Shown: one piece after another, positions 24,675 to 33,248 of the stretch
Numbering within the stretch: the first letter of the stretch is position 1
Layout: each line of letters starts with the position of its first letter
Origin: JANXLO01 sp038231295
Lineage (GTDB): Bacteria; Armatimonadota; Chthonomonadetes; Chthonomonadales; Chthonomonadaceae
Direction: 5' to 3'
Length of the DNA: 64,000 bases
NCBI GenBank assembly: GCA_038231295.1
Contig: JBBRLP010000002.1
Coordinates: 62,001-126,000 of the forward strand
Program-made: the position numbers and the translations under genes
Notes under the pieces: generated by a model
Seen by the model: only the letters and a program-made list of their open reading frames with translations
Databases searched by the model: none
What the model was told of the DNA's origin: nothing

Positions 24675-25826
24675 ATGGCTGAGGGAAAAGTGCGTTTCGG
24701 AGTGATTGGAACCGGGGGAATGGGGTCGGGGCATTGCGAGATGCTGCCGAAAATCCCGGAAACCACGCTGGCAGCAGTCTGCGATATTGACCCGAAAGCG
24801 CGGGAAGCGACGAGCGCGAAATACGGCGTCCCCACCTTCGCCACCCATACGGAGCTTCTGGATAGCGGTCTGGTAGATGCGGTCGTGATCGCGACTCCCC
24901 ACTACTTCCATCCCACCATCGCCCTCGAAGCGTTCCAGCGCAAAATCCACGTCCTGTCCGAAAAACCGCTGGCCGTGACGGTCTCCTCCGCCGACGCCAT
25001 GATCGTAGGGGCGAAGGCGTCCGGATGCAAGTTCGGCGTGATGTACCAGATGCGCTCTGAGCCGCAAAACGCTGCGGCCCGCAAAGTGGTCGAATCGGGC
25101 GTCCTCGGGGATATCTACCGTACCAGTGTCGTCATGGGCTGGTATCGCAGCCAGGCGTACTATAACTCTGGAGGCTGGCGGGCGACGTGGGCCGGGGAGG
25201 GGGGCGGCGTCCTCATCAATCAGGCCCCGCACTACCTCGATCTGTTTACCTGGCTCGGAGGGCTACCGAAGACCATCACCGGACAGACGCGCACCCGCCT
25301 CCACGACATAGAAGTGGAAGACGAAGCGTTCGCCACACTGGAGTACGCCAACGGAGCGCACGGCTACCTCTATGCCAGCACGACGGAAGTTCCCAACCAT
25401 AACCTGATCGAAATCTGCGGCGATAAGGGCAAACTCGTCCTGGATAATGGCAAGTTGCGGGTCGATGGTCTGGATACTCCCATCCGCGAATTCACGCGCA
25501 CCAACGAATCTATGTGGGCCTCCCCCAAATCCAGCGAGAGCGGTGTCGAACTGCCTGCGGACCCGCCCATCAAAGGCCACGCGGCCATTACGCAGAACTT
25601 TGCCAGATCTATCCTGTTCGGCGAACCGCTCATTTCGCCCGGTGAGGACGGTCTGAATGCGGTCGAAATGATCAATGGCCTTATTCTCTCCGGGAAGACC
25701 GGTAAGACCGTCTCTGTGCCGGTTAATCGCGCTGAGTACGACCATCTGATCGGGGAGTTGAAGGCTGGTTCGCGTCAGAAGGCCGCCGTCAACGAGCAGC
25801 GCGTCACCGACCCAAATTTCAAATGA
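24675..25826 (+). CDS. Gfo/Idh/MocA family oxidoreductase
   Basis: The 383-residue product has a Rossmann start 'VRFGVIGTGGMGSGHCEML', then 'VCDIDPKAREATSAKYGV', 'DAVVIATPHYFHPTIALEAF' and the family motif 'HVLSEKPLAVT' with the catalytic Lys. The C-terminal domain has 'GGGVLINQAPHYLDLFTWLG'. These enzymes oxidise sugars or inositols with NAD(P). The specific substrate cannot be told. GAGGAGAGG precedes ATG 24675. The frame is open further upstream, but those residues run into the divergent promoter region. The neighbour at 25855 follows within 30 bases. Confidence 0.9.
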   Translation: MAEGKVRFGVIGTGGMGSGHCEMLPKIPETTLAAVCDIDPKAREATSAKYGVPTFATHTELLDSGLVDAVVIATPHYFHPTIALEAFQRKIHVLSEKPLAVTVSSADAMIVGAKASGCKFGVMYQMRSEPQNAAARKVVESGVLGDIYRTSVVMGWYRSQAYYNSGGWRATWAGEGGGVLINQAPHYLDLFTWLGGLPKTITGQTRTRLHDIEVEDEAFATLEYANGAHGYLYASTTEVPNHNLIEICGDKGKLVLDNGKLRVDGLDTPIREFTRTNESMWASPKSSESGVELPADPPIKGHAAITQNFARSILFGEPLISPGEDGLNAVEMINGLILSGKTGKTVSVPVNRAEYDHLIGELKAGSRQKAAVNEQRVTDPNFK

Positions 25827-25854
25827 CGGAGTCCCCGACAGAAGAGGAATGCGT

Positions 25855-27048
25855 TTGTCAGAGTTAGAGAAACCGTCCGGTGTCTTCCCGTCGCAGTGGA
25901 TTCGTGCCGCCGTCGAAAACGGTATCATCCTCGGCGATGTGCCGATTCATGCCGGGCAGATACAGCCCAATAGCCTCGATCTGCGTCTCGGCAAAACGGG
26001 CTGTCGGGTGCAGTGCAGTTTCCTGCCGGGCAAAGAAGGCATCTACCGGAAGCTGGATGCCTACCGCTGGTACGAGTTCACGCTGCCGGACGACGGGATA
26101 GTGCTGGAGAAGAACCAGGCGTACATCTTCCCACTCAATGAGAGCCTGAACCTCCCGCCGGATGTCTACGCTCGCGCCAACCCGAAAAGCTCCACAGGGC
26201 GACTCGATGTCTTTACAAGGCTCGTGACGGAGTACGGAACTTCGTTCGACGAAGTACGGGCAGGCCACGAGGGCAAACTGTTTATCGAAGTGGTGCCGCG
26301 CTCGTTTGCCATTCGCGTTCGTGCCGGTGATTCGCTGGCGCAGATTCGATTTCAGACCGGGGACCCGCGCCTCTCCAGCAAAGAATTGGCCGCACTTCTG
26401 GATGAGGAAGACATTCTTCTCGACCGGGACTTACGCACCCTGCGTTCCCACGAGGTGCAGATTACCTCCGGCATGGTGCTGTCGGTGAACTTGCCGATGA
26501 AGGGCGACACTGTCGGGTATCAGGCCCGCCGCAACACCGCCCCGATTGATCTGCGGGCCGTTGGTGGGGCGAAAGTCCGGCACTTCTGGAATCGGATATA
26601 CGGCGACAATCGCCCCGTTGTGCTGGAGCCGGACGAGTTCTACATCTTCGCCTCACGCGAACTGGTGCGCCTGCCCCCGATGTACTGCGCGGAGATGGTC
26701 GCTTTCGATGCCAGCAGCGGCGAAGTCCGAACGCACTATGCGGGTTTCTTCGACTCCGGCTTCGGCTATGCCTCCGCGATAGACCCGAAACGCAGTGCAG
26801 CCTCCGTCGTCCTCGAAGTCCGCAGCCGCGATGTCCCGTTCCTGATCGAAGATGGACAGCCACTTTTCCGTGTGCATCTGCTCCGCAGCACCGAAATGCC
26901 GGATATGCTCTACGGCTCAGGAACCGGCTCGCACTACCAGTCTCAACGCCTCCGTCTCAGCAAGCAGTTCAATTTTGCAGCGGACGGGGAAGACGAAGAT
27001 TTCGCGGTCAGTCCGCAAGGGCTTCTGGACTTTTCTGCGGTGAAATAG
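25855..27048 (+). CDS. Tandem dCTP-deaminase-fold protein
   Basis: The 397-residue product resembles the long 2'-deoxycytidine-5'-triphosphate deaminase family (DCD_N type) seen in alphaproteobacteria. 'IHAGQIQPNSLDLRLGKTG', 'FLPGKEGIYRKLDAYRWYEF' and 'VYARANPKSSTGRLDVFTRL' mark the first copy; 'PIDLRAVGGAKVRHFWNRI' and 'YCAEMVAFDASSGEVRTHYA' mark the second. Such enzymes make dUTP for thymidylate supply. AGAGGA abuts ATG 25849, so TTG 25855 with 6-base spacing is preferred; the difference is two residues. Whether both copies are catalytic cannot be seen here. Confidence 0.82.
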   Translation: MSELEKPSGVFPSQWIRAAVENGIILGDVPIHAGQIQPNSLDLRLGKTGCRVQCSFLPGKEGIYRKLDAYRWYEFTLPDDGIVLEKNQAYIFPLNESLNLPPDVYARANPKSSTGRLDVFTRLVTEYGTSFDEVRAGHEGKLFIEVVPRSFAIRVRAGDSLAQIRFQTGDPRLSSKELAALLDEEDILLDRDLRTLRSHEVQITSGMVLSVNLPMKGDTVGYQARRNTAPIDLRAVGGAKVRHFWNRIYGDNRPVVLEPDEFYIFASRELVRLPPMYCAEMVAFDASSGEVRTHYAGFFDSGFGYASAIDPKRSAASVVLEVRSRDVPFLIEDGQPLFRVHLLRSTEMPDMLYGSGTGSHYQSQRLRLSKQFNFAADGEDEDFAVSPQGLLDFSAVK

Positions 27049-27059
27049 AGGTTAGCAAG

Positions 27060-28373
27060 ATGAGCAAGACAACAGGTGAAGTGGTCATAACATCAGGTAC
27101 AAGAGCAATCAGGCAAATGTGGCTGGCGATAGTCATCGCGTCGTTATGTCTGTGTGTGGGCGTTGAGGCGGAGCCAGTTCATTTGAAATGGGTGGAGACG
27201 GGTGCGGGCGGACGGATGACATCAGTTCAGCCGCATCGTATCGACCTTTCTGACCGCAAGCCTGCGGAGATTAAACGCCTGCCAGCCGATGTGACTGCGC
27301 CGCTCTACGGGGTGTTAAGTGTCGGTCCGGCAGAGAGTATAAGCCAGGTTGCTGTTCTGCTGGATGCGCCGGAAGGCAAGCCGTCGCGCCTGTTTGTGGA
27401 TGCGAACGGCGACGGCGATTTCACCAATGACCCGTTGCCGCGATGGGAATCGAAGCCTTATCCGGGGCAAGAGGGCAAAATCTTTACGCAGTTCATCGGG
27501 AATGTGGCGGTTCCGGTTCTATATGGCAAGACGAAACTGCCGCTCCACTTTACGCTCCAGCGGTACGACCCTGCGGACCCGGCGAGGACAGGATTCAAAG
27601 GCGCGATCCTCTACTCGCCGGACTATGCGCGGGAGGGCGAGATCAAGTTCGGCGCGAAGGCGTACCATGCGATGCTGCTGGATGCGATTGTCGGCGGCGA
27701 TTTTCGCGGCCTGACGAACGCAGGCACAACGGGCATTTTTCTGCTGATTGATCTCAACGGGAACGGTGTGTTTGACTCGCGGGGTGAGATTTATGACGTG
27801 GGACAGCCGTTCAACATCGGCGGAACGACGTATGAGATTCACGGACTGACCGCCTCTGCCGAAGCCTTTGATCTCGTGAAATCCGCAAAGAAGGTCGCGG
27901 AGATACTGCCTCCGCCTGATCTGCGCGTCGGTCATGTCGTGCCTGCCTTCGAGAAGAAAGCGACGGACGGAACGACGATTCGATTCCCGCAGGACTATCG
28001 GGGCAAACTCGTTCTCCTCTACTTCTGGGCGACCTGGTGCGGCGTCTGTAATCGCGAAATGCCGACCGTCGCGAAGGCATACGAGGCATTACATCCACTG
28101 GGGCTGGAGATGGTGGGGGTGAGCCTCGACCACGAGAACGCCGCAACGGTTCTTGCCGACTACACCCATCAGCATGGAATGCCCTGGGCCGAAATCTACG
28201 ACGGGAAATGGATGCAGGCCGACCTCGCACAGCTCTACTACGTCCAGCATACGCCGACGCCGATTCTGGTGGATGGGGATACCGGGAAGGTACTTGCCAT
28301 CGGCCCCGATCTGCGCGGTGACCGCCTCAACGCCACCCTCGCCGACGCTCTGAAAACGCACAAGGCGCGATAG
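27060..28373 (+). CDS. TlpA-like thioredoxin-fold protein with long N-terminal extension
   Basis: The 437-residue product has a membrane/signal segment at about 20-38 ('MWLAIVIASLCLCVGVEAE'). About 260 residues follow that resemble no family I know and include two Asp/Asn-rich loops, 'DANGDGDFTND' and 'DLNGNGVFDSRGE', which look like EF-hand-type calcium sites. The last 140 residues are a TlpA/ResA redoxin with 'LYFWATWCGVCNREMPTVAK' (CxxC near residue 326) and the cis-Pro segment 'HTPTPILVDGDTGKV'. It likely acts in thiol chemistry outside the cytoplasm. It ends 10 bases before smc. Confidence 0.83.
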   Translation: MSKTTGEVVITSGTRAIRQMWLAIVIASLCLCVGVEAEPVHLKWVETGAGGRMTSVQPHRIDLSDRKPAEIKRLPADVTAPLYGVLSVGPAESISQVAVLLDAPEGKPSRLFVDANGDGDFTNDPLPRWESKPYPGQEGKIFTQFIGNVAVPVLYGKTKLPLHFTLQRYDPADPARTGFKGAILYSPDYAREGEIKFGAKAYHAMLLDAIVGGDFRGLTNAGTTGIFLLIDLNGNGVFDSRGEIYDVGQPFNIGGTTYEIHGLTASAEAFDLVKSAKKVAEILPPPDLRVGHVVPAFEKKATDGTTIRFPQDYRGKLVLLYFWATWCGVCNREMPTVAKAYEALHPLGLEMVGVSLDHENAATVLADYTHQHGMPWAEIYDGKWMQADLAQLYYVQHTPTPILVDGDTGKVLAIGPDLRGDRLNATLADALKTHKAR

Positions 28374-28383
28374 GGAAGACGGA

Positions 28384-31300
28384 TTGCAGCTCAAGAAACT
28401 CCAACTCCTCGGATTCAAGACGTTTGCCGATAAGACCGAAATCCTCATAGATGGCGGTCTGACGGCGATTGTCGGGCCGAACGGGTCGGGAAAATCGAAT
28501 ATAGTGGACGCGCTGCTCTGGGTGCTGGGGGAGCAGAATCCGCGCCTCATGCGCGGCAACGCCTCGACAGACGTGATCTTCGCGGGAACCGACAAACGCA
28601 AGCCGCTCGGTATGGCCGAAGTCCGCCTGACCATAGACAACTCCGACGGCAGTCTGCCGATCAAGTTCGGGGAAGTCACCGTCACGCGCCGCGTCTATCG
28701 TTCCGGTGAGAGCCAGTATATGCTCAACGGCGCTGCCTGCCGCTTGAAAGATGTCGTCGAACTGTTTCTGGATACGGGGGTGGGGAAGGGCGCCTACGCG
28801 TTTGTCAGCCAGAGTGAGATTGACGCTGTTCTCTCGGCCAAACCGGAAGACCGCCGGGAACTGTTTGAAGAGGCGGCAGGCATCAAGAAGTACCGGGTCA
28901 AGAAACGCGAGGCGATGCGGAAACTCGAAAGCGCCGAGACCAACTTGAACCGGGTGCGCGATATACTGCACGAACTGGACGCGCAGATTGAACCAATGGA
29001 GAAGCAGGCGCAGGCCGCGAAACGGTTTATCCTCCTTCAAGAGCGTCTGCACGAGATAGAGGTCGGGCTACTGGTCGCGGAAGTCCAGAAAGCGGACTAC
29101 GAACTCTATGCCGGACGCAAGGAACGGGACGACGATCAGGCCGGTCTGCTGAAATTCGACGCGGAACTCGCCCGCCTGGAACGCGCTTCGGCGGAAGTCG
29201 GCGAAAACCTGGCGCGAACCGAGGGCGAGATGGATGCCGCGCAGATGACGCGGCAGAACGCCCTGACGATGGTCGAGCGCACGGAGAGCCAACTGACCCT
29301 GATGACGGAGCGCAGTCAGACCTCCGCGAAAAATCAGGAGCAGTTCGCTCTCGAACTGAAAGCGCTTGACGAGCGCACGGAACGCCTGACAGACAGCATT
29401 GAACTGGATCGGGCGGAGCGGGATGCGGCGGACAGCGAAGAGCGGACGCGGCGCGAAGAGTGGGGCGCACAGAAGGCGGCGCTGGAGGAACTGGAAGCCG
29501 CACTCCAACAGGCCATTCAGCAGGCAAATACGCGGCAAGGCGAACGCACTCGCCGTTTGCAGGAGCGGGCTGCTCGGGAAGCCGCCCTGATAGCTGCTCA
29601 GGAGCGGCACACTGATCTGATGGCCCGCGCAGGCCGGATGGAGCGAGAGGCCGGAATTCTCGCTGGAACGCTGACGGAGGTTCGCCACCGTGAGGAGGAG
29701 GCGAGAGCAGTCCTAGAGCAGCGCACGGAGATGCGTAAGGTTCTTGCGGAGAAGCGGGCAGATGTGGAGACGAAGCAGCAGCAGGCACAGGCGGAACAGA
29801 CCTCCGTCCGCGCCGCGCTGGATGCAGCCCGCCGCAGCCTCGCCGAGCAGTCGGCGCGACTCTCCACGCTTACGGAACTACAGGAGAATCACGAGGGGTT
29901 CTATCAGGGCGTTCGCGCCGTCCTGAATGCCGTGAAGCGTCGGCAGTTAGAGGGCCATTTCCGTGCGGTCGTGGATCTGCTGGAAGTGCCGGAGCCGTAT
30001 CGGGTGGCGATAGAGGTCGCGCTCGGCGGGAGTTTGCAGGACATCGTGACCCAGACGGAGGGCGAGGCGAAGGCGGGGATTCAGTGGCTGAAACAGAATC
30101 GGGCCGGGCGAGCGACCTTCCTACCGCTTCCGCTCCTGCGTTCGGGGAATAAGTTTGAACCTTCGACAGGACGAGGAGAGTTCGCTTCCATTCAGAACGG
30201 CATGGACCTCGTCAGCTTTGCGCCGGAGTATGCGCCGGTGGCACAGATGCTGCTCGGTCGGGTGCTGGTGCTGGACGACATGGAAGCGGCGATTGCCGCT
30301 TCCCGGCGCGTTGGCAGCGGCTGGAGCAAGATCGTGACACTGGAGGGCGAACTGCTGACTCCCGGCGGCGCTCTCACCGGCGGTTCTCTCCAGGGCAAAG
30401 GGGCGCATCTGGTCGGTCGCAAAGGCGAGATGGATGACCTGAAAACTGCCCTCCCGCGAACGAAAGCCGAGGTCGAGCGCCTCACGGCACGGATTGAAGA
30501 GGTCGGACTGCGCTTGCAGGAACTTGAGACGGAACGCAGGCAGGTGGTTCAACAGGAGGCGACGGTTCAGGCCGACATCGCGGCCTCGGAGAGCGCTCGC
30601 GCCTCGGCGGATCGGGAGGCCGTTCGTCTCATCCGTGAGCAGACAGAGCGTGAAGCCAGCCGGGAAGCGGTCACGGTTCAGATCGCCAATCTCACCGGCG
30701 AGATAGAAAAACTTTCGGCACTACTCGAAACGGAGCGGACGGAAGAGGAATCGGCGGACGAACTGCTGGCGACCTTGACGGAGCAGACCCGCGCTTTGAT
30801 GGGTCGTCGGGATGCCTGCCGGTTGCGGGCCATCGCGCTGGAGGTTGAGGTCAGCCGTCTCAAGGAGAAGCGCGAAGGGCTGACGCGCAGCCTCGCCGCC
30901 GACATTGCGGCTCTGGCGACGGTCGAACAACAGGTCGAACAGAAGCATCGGCAGCGGGAACAGGCCCACCTCACCGGCGCGGACGCACAGGCGGAGCTGG
31001 AGCGACTGACGCTGCTGCGAACCGAAGCGGCGAAGAACCTGGCGGTGGCGGAACAGGAGTACTCCCTGTGGCGAGATCGGCGGCAGGGGATGCTGGCGCA
31101 GAACTTCGAGACCAACAACGCTATCAAAGAGGTCGTGCGGCGGCGTGGAGAGGTCACCCACAGCCTGCACGATACCGAACTGCGGCTGGCGCGGCTCGAA
31201 ATGCAGTTGACGACGGCTATTGAACGCCTGCGGGACGAGTATACCATCAGCAAAGAGGAGGCGCTGGCCCGCCCGGAAAATACCACCATTGACCGCAACA

Positions 31301-31983
31301 CCGCGATGGAAGTCGGCAGACTGCGGCGCGAGCTACGCGGTATGGGACAGGTGAATACCGGGGCCGTTGGCGAGTATGAGCGGCTGACGGAGCGCGTCGA
31401 GTTCCTGACCACGCAACGGGCCGATCTGGAAAAAGGCCGTGAATCGCTGCTGGCTACGATTGCGGAGATTGACGACAGCACACGCGGCGTCTTCATGGAG
31501 ACGTTCGAGGCCGTCCGTAAAGAGTTCGATTCCCTCTTCACCCGACTGTTCGAGGGCGGGACGACCAAACTTATACTGACCAACCCGGACGATATTCTGG
31601 AGACAGGAATCGAAGTCATCGCGCAGCCACCAGGCAAAAAGCCTCAGCATCTCTCTCTGCTCTCGGGCGGCGAACGGGCGCTGACCGCGACGGCGCTGCT
31701 CTTCTCCTTCCTCGCCGTCAAGCCAAGCCCCTTTGTGCTTCTCGACGAGGTGGATGCGCCCCTCGACGGCGCGAACGTAGAGAAATTTACCCGTCTGGTC
31801 GCCGAATTCAGTCAGCGCAGTCAGTTCCTCCTCATCACCCACAACCCGACGACGATGGAGGCCGCGCCCACCTGGTACGGCGTCACGATGCGCGAACCCG
31901 GCATCAGCAGTATCCTCTCCTATCGCGTTCCCCAGGAATCCACTCCGACCGAAGCCGAAAAGGCTGTCGTCCTGACCTCGTAA
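28384..31983 (+). CDS. smc: Chromosome segregation SMC ATPase
   Basis: The 1199-residue protein starts 'LQLKKLQLLGFKTFADKTEI' with Walker A 'IVGPNGSGKSNIVDALLWVL' near residue 32. Long coiled coils follow (about 170-500 and 690-1020). The hinge lies between about 510 and 670 and includes 'GFYQGVRAVLNAVKR'. The head is completed by signature 'LSLLSGGERALTATALLF' and Walker B 'FVLLDEVDAPLD'. SMC with ScpAB organises and segregates the chromosome. The start is TTG 28384, within GGGAAGACGGA context. Length and layout are typical. scpAB are not in the window. Confidence 0.96.
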   Translation: MQLKKLQLLGFKTFADKTEILIDGGLTAIVGPNGSGKSNIVDALLWVLGEQNPRLMRGNASTDVIFAGTDKRKPLGMAEVRLTIDNSDGSLPIKFGEVTVTRRVYRSGESQYMLNGAACRLKDVVELFLDTGVGKGAYAFVSQSEIDAVLSAKPEDRRELFEEAAGIKKYRVKKREAMRKLESAETNLNRVRDILHELDAQIEPMEKQAQAAKRFILLQERLHEIEVGLLVAEVQKADYELYAGRKERDDDQAGLLKFDAELARLERASAEVGENLARTEGEMDAAQMTRQNALTMVERTESQLTLMTERSQTSAKNQEQFALELKALDERTERLTDSIELDRAERDAADSEERTRREEWGAQKAALEELEAALQQAIQQANTRQGERTRRLQERAAREAALIAAQERHTDLMARAGRMEREAGILAGTLTEVRHREEEARAVLEQRTEMRKVLAEKRADVETKQQQAQAEQTSVRAALDAARRSLAEQSARLSTLTELQENHEGFYQGVRAVLNAVKRRQLEGHFRAVVDLLEVPEPYRVAIEVALGGSLQDIVTQTEGEAKAGIQWLKQNRAGRATFLPLPLLRSGNKFEPSTGRGEFASIQNGMDLVSFAPEYAPVAQMLLGRVLVLDDMEAAIAASRRVGSGWSKIVTLEGELLTPGGALTGGSLQGKGAHLVGRKGEMDDLKTALPRTKAEVERLTARIEEVGLRLQELETERRQVVQQEATVQADIAASESARASADREAVRLIREQTEREASREAVTVQIANLTGEIEKLSALLETERTEEESADELLATLTEQTRALMGRRDACRLRAIALEVEVSRLKEKREGLTRSLAADIAALATVEQQVEQKHRQREQAHLTGADAQAELERLTLLRTEAAKNLAVAEQEYSLWRDRRQGMLAQNFETNNAIKEVVRRRGEVTHSLHDTELRLARLEMQLTTAIERLRDEYTISKEEALARPENTTIDRNTAMEVGRLRRELRGMGQVNTGAVGEYERLTERVEFLTTQRADLEKGRESLLATIAEIDDSTRGVFMETFEAVRKEFDSLFTRLFEGGTTKLILTNPDDILETGIEVIAQPPGKKPQHLSLLSGGERALTATALLFSFLAVKPSPFVLLDEVDAPLDGANVEKFTRLVAEFSQRSQFLLITHNPTTMEAAPTWYGVTMREPGISSILSYRVPQESTPTEAEKAVVLTS

Positions 31984-32010
31984 CCGTTTCACTCCCTACC
32001 GGAGGCAACG

Positions 32011-33051
32011 ATGGAAAAGTCACCGCGCTCCAAAAAACGAATTCTCCTCTCATGCAGCATAGGCTTACTGCTCGTGTCCGCCCTGCTGGTTCTTGCTCTC
32101 CACCTCGCCAATCGTGACCGTCTTACCGTCAAAGCCACATACCACACAGACGCCACCTTCTGGGCACAGAATTACGACGATTACGCCTGGGAGACACCAA
32201 AGACTCTGATGCTATTTGGGGCGAATACACCCGGTCTAGCAAGTACCAAGGTTCGCCGATATGATACTTCCAGAGCCGCCACAGAACTCCTTGCTCCAAC
32301 TCTCAAACACTACATGGGCATCGCAGGGCATTGCAATCGTCAACGCCTTTCTCCCAACGGAGAATGGCTGCTTGTGGTAGACACCTCAACGTTTGATTTC
32401 GTTGCTCAGAATACGAAGACAAAGCAGCAGATAAAGTGGAAGCACAGGGTTGTTTCCGGGGTAAATCGGAACCTTATCGACGTGGCAGGCTACCTGCTCT
32501 GGATGTCAGACTGCCGCAGATGGATAGAACTGAGTAGAAACAGAATCGATGGAGGCGTTACGCCTGTCATTCATTCACTGGACGGACCTGATAGGAAAGC
32601 GCGAAAGATTACTACTTGGAGTGATTGGCCGATAGGCGTAACGCCGGAAGGTCATCTTCTCTGTGCTACGCACACACAACCCCTCATTATATGGGACTAT
32701 GATCTGAATCCGAATCCGATACCGTCTCAACAGCATAGAGTGTCTTTGCCAACATCAGACCGGATAGTCGAGATTGAAGGCTCGCCGGATGGGAAGAGAA
32801 TAGCCTATCTCGTACAGGAAAATCGCACCTCAAGCATTCCCCAATGGATTGCTCGCCTGCTTCCACTGTTTGCCAGGACAGACAAGAAGGTCTTTTCTGT
32901 ATGGATTTCCAATGTAGATGGCTCGAAGCTGCGCCGTATCGGTTATGAGAATGTGGAAAGTGCTGGAGCGCTCCAGTGGACTCCGGACGGGAAGAAGTTC
33001 AGCCTGTTTCTTGACAACACTTTCTATGTCGTTCCCGTGCCGAACGATTAA
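32011..33051 (+). CDS. Membrane-anchored beta-propeller-like protein, unknown function
   Basis: The 346-residue product has one N-terminal membrane helix at about 11-33 and a predicted outside domain with TolB/WD-like repeats: 'RLSPNGEWLLVVDTSTFDF', 'IEGSPDGKRIAYLVQENR' and 'LQWTPDGKKFSLFLDNTF'. It is probably a six-bladed propeller of unknown function. GGAGG lies 7 bases before ATG. The gene looks less GC-rich than its neighbours and is followed directly by an inverted-repeat element, so it may have been acquired (inference). Confidence 0.6.
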   Translation: MEKSPRSKKRILLSCSIGLLLVSALLVLALHLANRDRLTVKATYHTDATFWAQNYDDYAWETPKTLMLFGANTPGLASTKVRRYDTSRAATELLAPTLKHYMGIAGHCNRQRLSPNGEWLLVVDTSTFDFVAQNTKTKQQIKWKHRVVSGVNRNLIDVAGYLLWMSDCRRWIELSRNRIDGGVTPVIHSLDGPDRKARKITTWSDWPIGVTPEGHLLCATHTQPLIIWDYDLNPNPIPSQQHRVSLPTSDRIVEIEGSPDGKRIAYLVQENRTSSIPQWIARLLPLFARTDKKVFSVWISNVDGSKLRRIGYENVESAGALQWTPDGKKFSLFLDNTFYVVPVPND

Positions 33052-33066
33052 CTCGCCAGATTCCTT

Positions 33067-33230
33067 GTCCGAACCGTGATTTGTCGGATTAGAGGATTGG
33101 CATGATTGCAAACCGCAAGCCCTTCCTTCGCCGTGAAGCGTTCTTGTCTGAACATTCGTTCCGTTTGAACGAGAAAGTGGACAGCCTGAAATCATGCCAA
33201 TCCCATAATCCGACAAATCATGGTTCAGAC
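33067..33230. repeat. 41-bp inverted repeat forming a long palindromic element
   Basis: The left arm 33067-33107 begins GTCCGAACCGTGATTTGTCG. The right arm 33190-33230 ends ATCCGACAAATCATGGTTCAGAC (last 20 bases quoted in part). The arms are inverse complements at 37 of 41 positions, around an 82-base centre. The element fills the gap between two convergent genes. It resembles dispersed palindromic repeats ending in AAATCATGGTTCAGAC that I recall from several bacterial phyla. No transposase is present. It might be a MITE-like relic or a strong bidirectional terminator. Confidence 0.75.
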
Positions 33231-33248
33231 AAAAAGTGTAGCGTATTT

